Below are positions 5,774 to 5,976 of a stretch of 5,976 nt of DNA, piece by piece. How positions within the stretch are numbered: position 1 is the first letter of the stretch; every line of letters begins with the position of its first letter. A program made the position numbers and the translations under genes. The notes below the pieces were generated by a model. That model was not told the DNA's origin. It was given only the letters and a program-made list of their open reading frames with translations, and did no database searches. Source of the DNA: Phycisphaerales bacterium (lineage in GTDB: Bacteria; Pseudomonadota; Gammaproteobacteria; Competibacterales; Competibacteraceae); NCBI GenBank assembly GCA_014879435.1, contig JACSSB010000301.1, positions 1 to 5,976 of the forward strand, in the 5' to 3' direction.

Positions 5774-5976
5774 ATGAGTACACCCCGGAAAGTCGCCATC
5801 CTCACCGCCGGCGGTTTGGCACCCTGTCTGAGTTCGGCCGTTGGGGGCCTGATCGAGCGTTACTCCGAGATCGACCCTAGCATCGACATCATCTGCTACC
5901 GTGGCGGGTATAAAGGACTTTTGCTGGGCGATTCTTATACCGTCACGCCGGAAATTCGTCAAAAAGCCAGACTGCT
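5774..5976 (+). CDS. Second phosphofructokinase-family protein, probably PPi-dependent; N-terminal 67 residues, runs off the right edge
   Basis: Only 67 complete codons from the ATG at 5774 are present; GAGG (5759-5762) lies 11 bases upstream. The protein begins MSTPRKVAILTAGGLAPCLS, then SAVGGLIERY, IICYRGGYKGLLLGDS and VTPEIR. This is the first beta-alpha-beta unit of the phosphofructokinase fold: TAGGLAPCLSSAV replaces the TSGGDAPGMNAAI type loop of ATP enzymes, and YKGLL matches the GY.GL segment after the second strand. From memory, a family of about 400 residues with this N-terminus is annotated as pyrophosphate-fructose-6-phosphate 1-phosphotransferase. The donor-deciding GGD and PKT motifs are beyond the window, so PPi use is inferred. 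It is divergent from lolA and is not a close copy of the pfp at 2293-3534, whose N-terminus differs clearly. Confidence 0.87.
   Translation, partial: MSTPRKVAILTAGGLAPCLSSAVGGLIERYSEIDPSIDIICYRGGYKGLLLGDSYTVTPEIRQKARL

Noticed and set aside
5595..5783. Minus-strand 62-codon frame upstream of lolA
   Set aside because: It overlaps the divergent promoter region and the start of the second PFK gene, has no clear ribosome site and resembles no FtsK or other expected C-terminus.

Overview
The window looks like a chromosomal segment of a gammaproteobacterium-like organism. lolA and rarA are adjacent and overlapping, an order typical of Gammaproteobacteria. Coding DNA is moderately GC-rich, and the gap after the first gene is clearly more AT-rich. 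No tRNA, rRNA, IS element, CRISPR array or phage gene was seen. The genus cannot be named from this sequence alone.

Layout from left to right. Bases 1-167 (minus) are the first 55 codons of an acetyl-CoA acetyltransferase (thiolase). Bases 168-645 are a divergent non-coding region with a good candidate thiolase promoter, a perfect 7+7 inverted repeat just downstream of it, and a second, weaker promoter/palindrome facing the next gene. Bases 646-2214 (plus) encode a 522-residue protein with a long helical N-terminal part and an HPr-like phosphocarrier domain carrying the conserved histidine. A 78-base convergent gap follows. Bases 2293-3534 (minus) encode a phosphofructokinase whose active-site residues mark it as pyrophosphate-dependent. 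Bases 3595-4923 (minus) are rarA and 4913-5536 (minus) are lolA. These three minus-strand genes are tightly packed and are probably cotranscribed in the order lolA-rarA-pfp. A divergent promoter region (5537-5773) separates them from a second phosphofructokinase-family gene (5774 to the window end, plus), of which only the first 67 codons are present.

How the genes fit together. The metabolic genes (thiolase, two phosphofructokinase homologues, an HPr-domain protein) suggest central carbon flux, with pyrophosphate-linked, reversible glycolysis and acetyl-CoA condensation, possibly feeding polyhydroxyalkanoate. Such a combination would suit a carbon-storing or methylotrophic/sulfur-oxidising gammaproteobacterium, but this is inference. 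lolA (lipoprotein transport) and rarA (replication-fork maintenance) are housekeeping genes lying between the two phosphofructokinase genes. I do not see a clear new defence or mobile system. The most unusual item is the large HPr-domain protein of unknown function.
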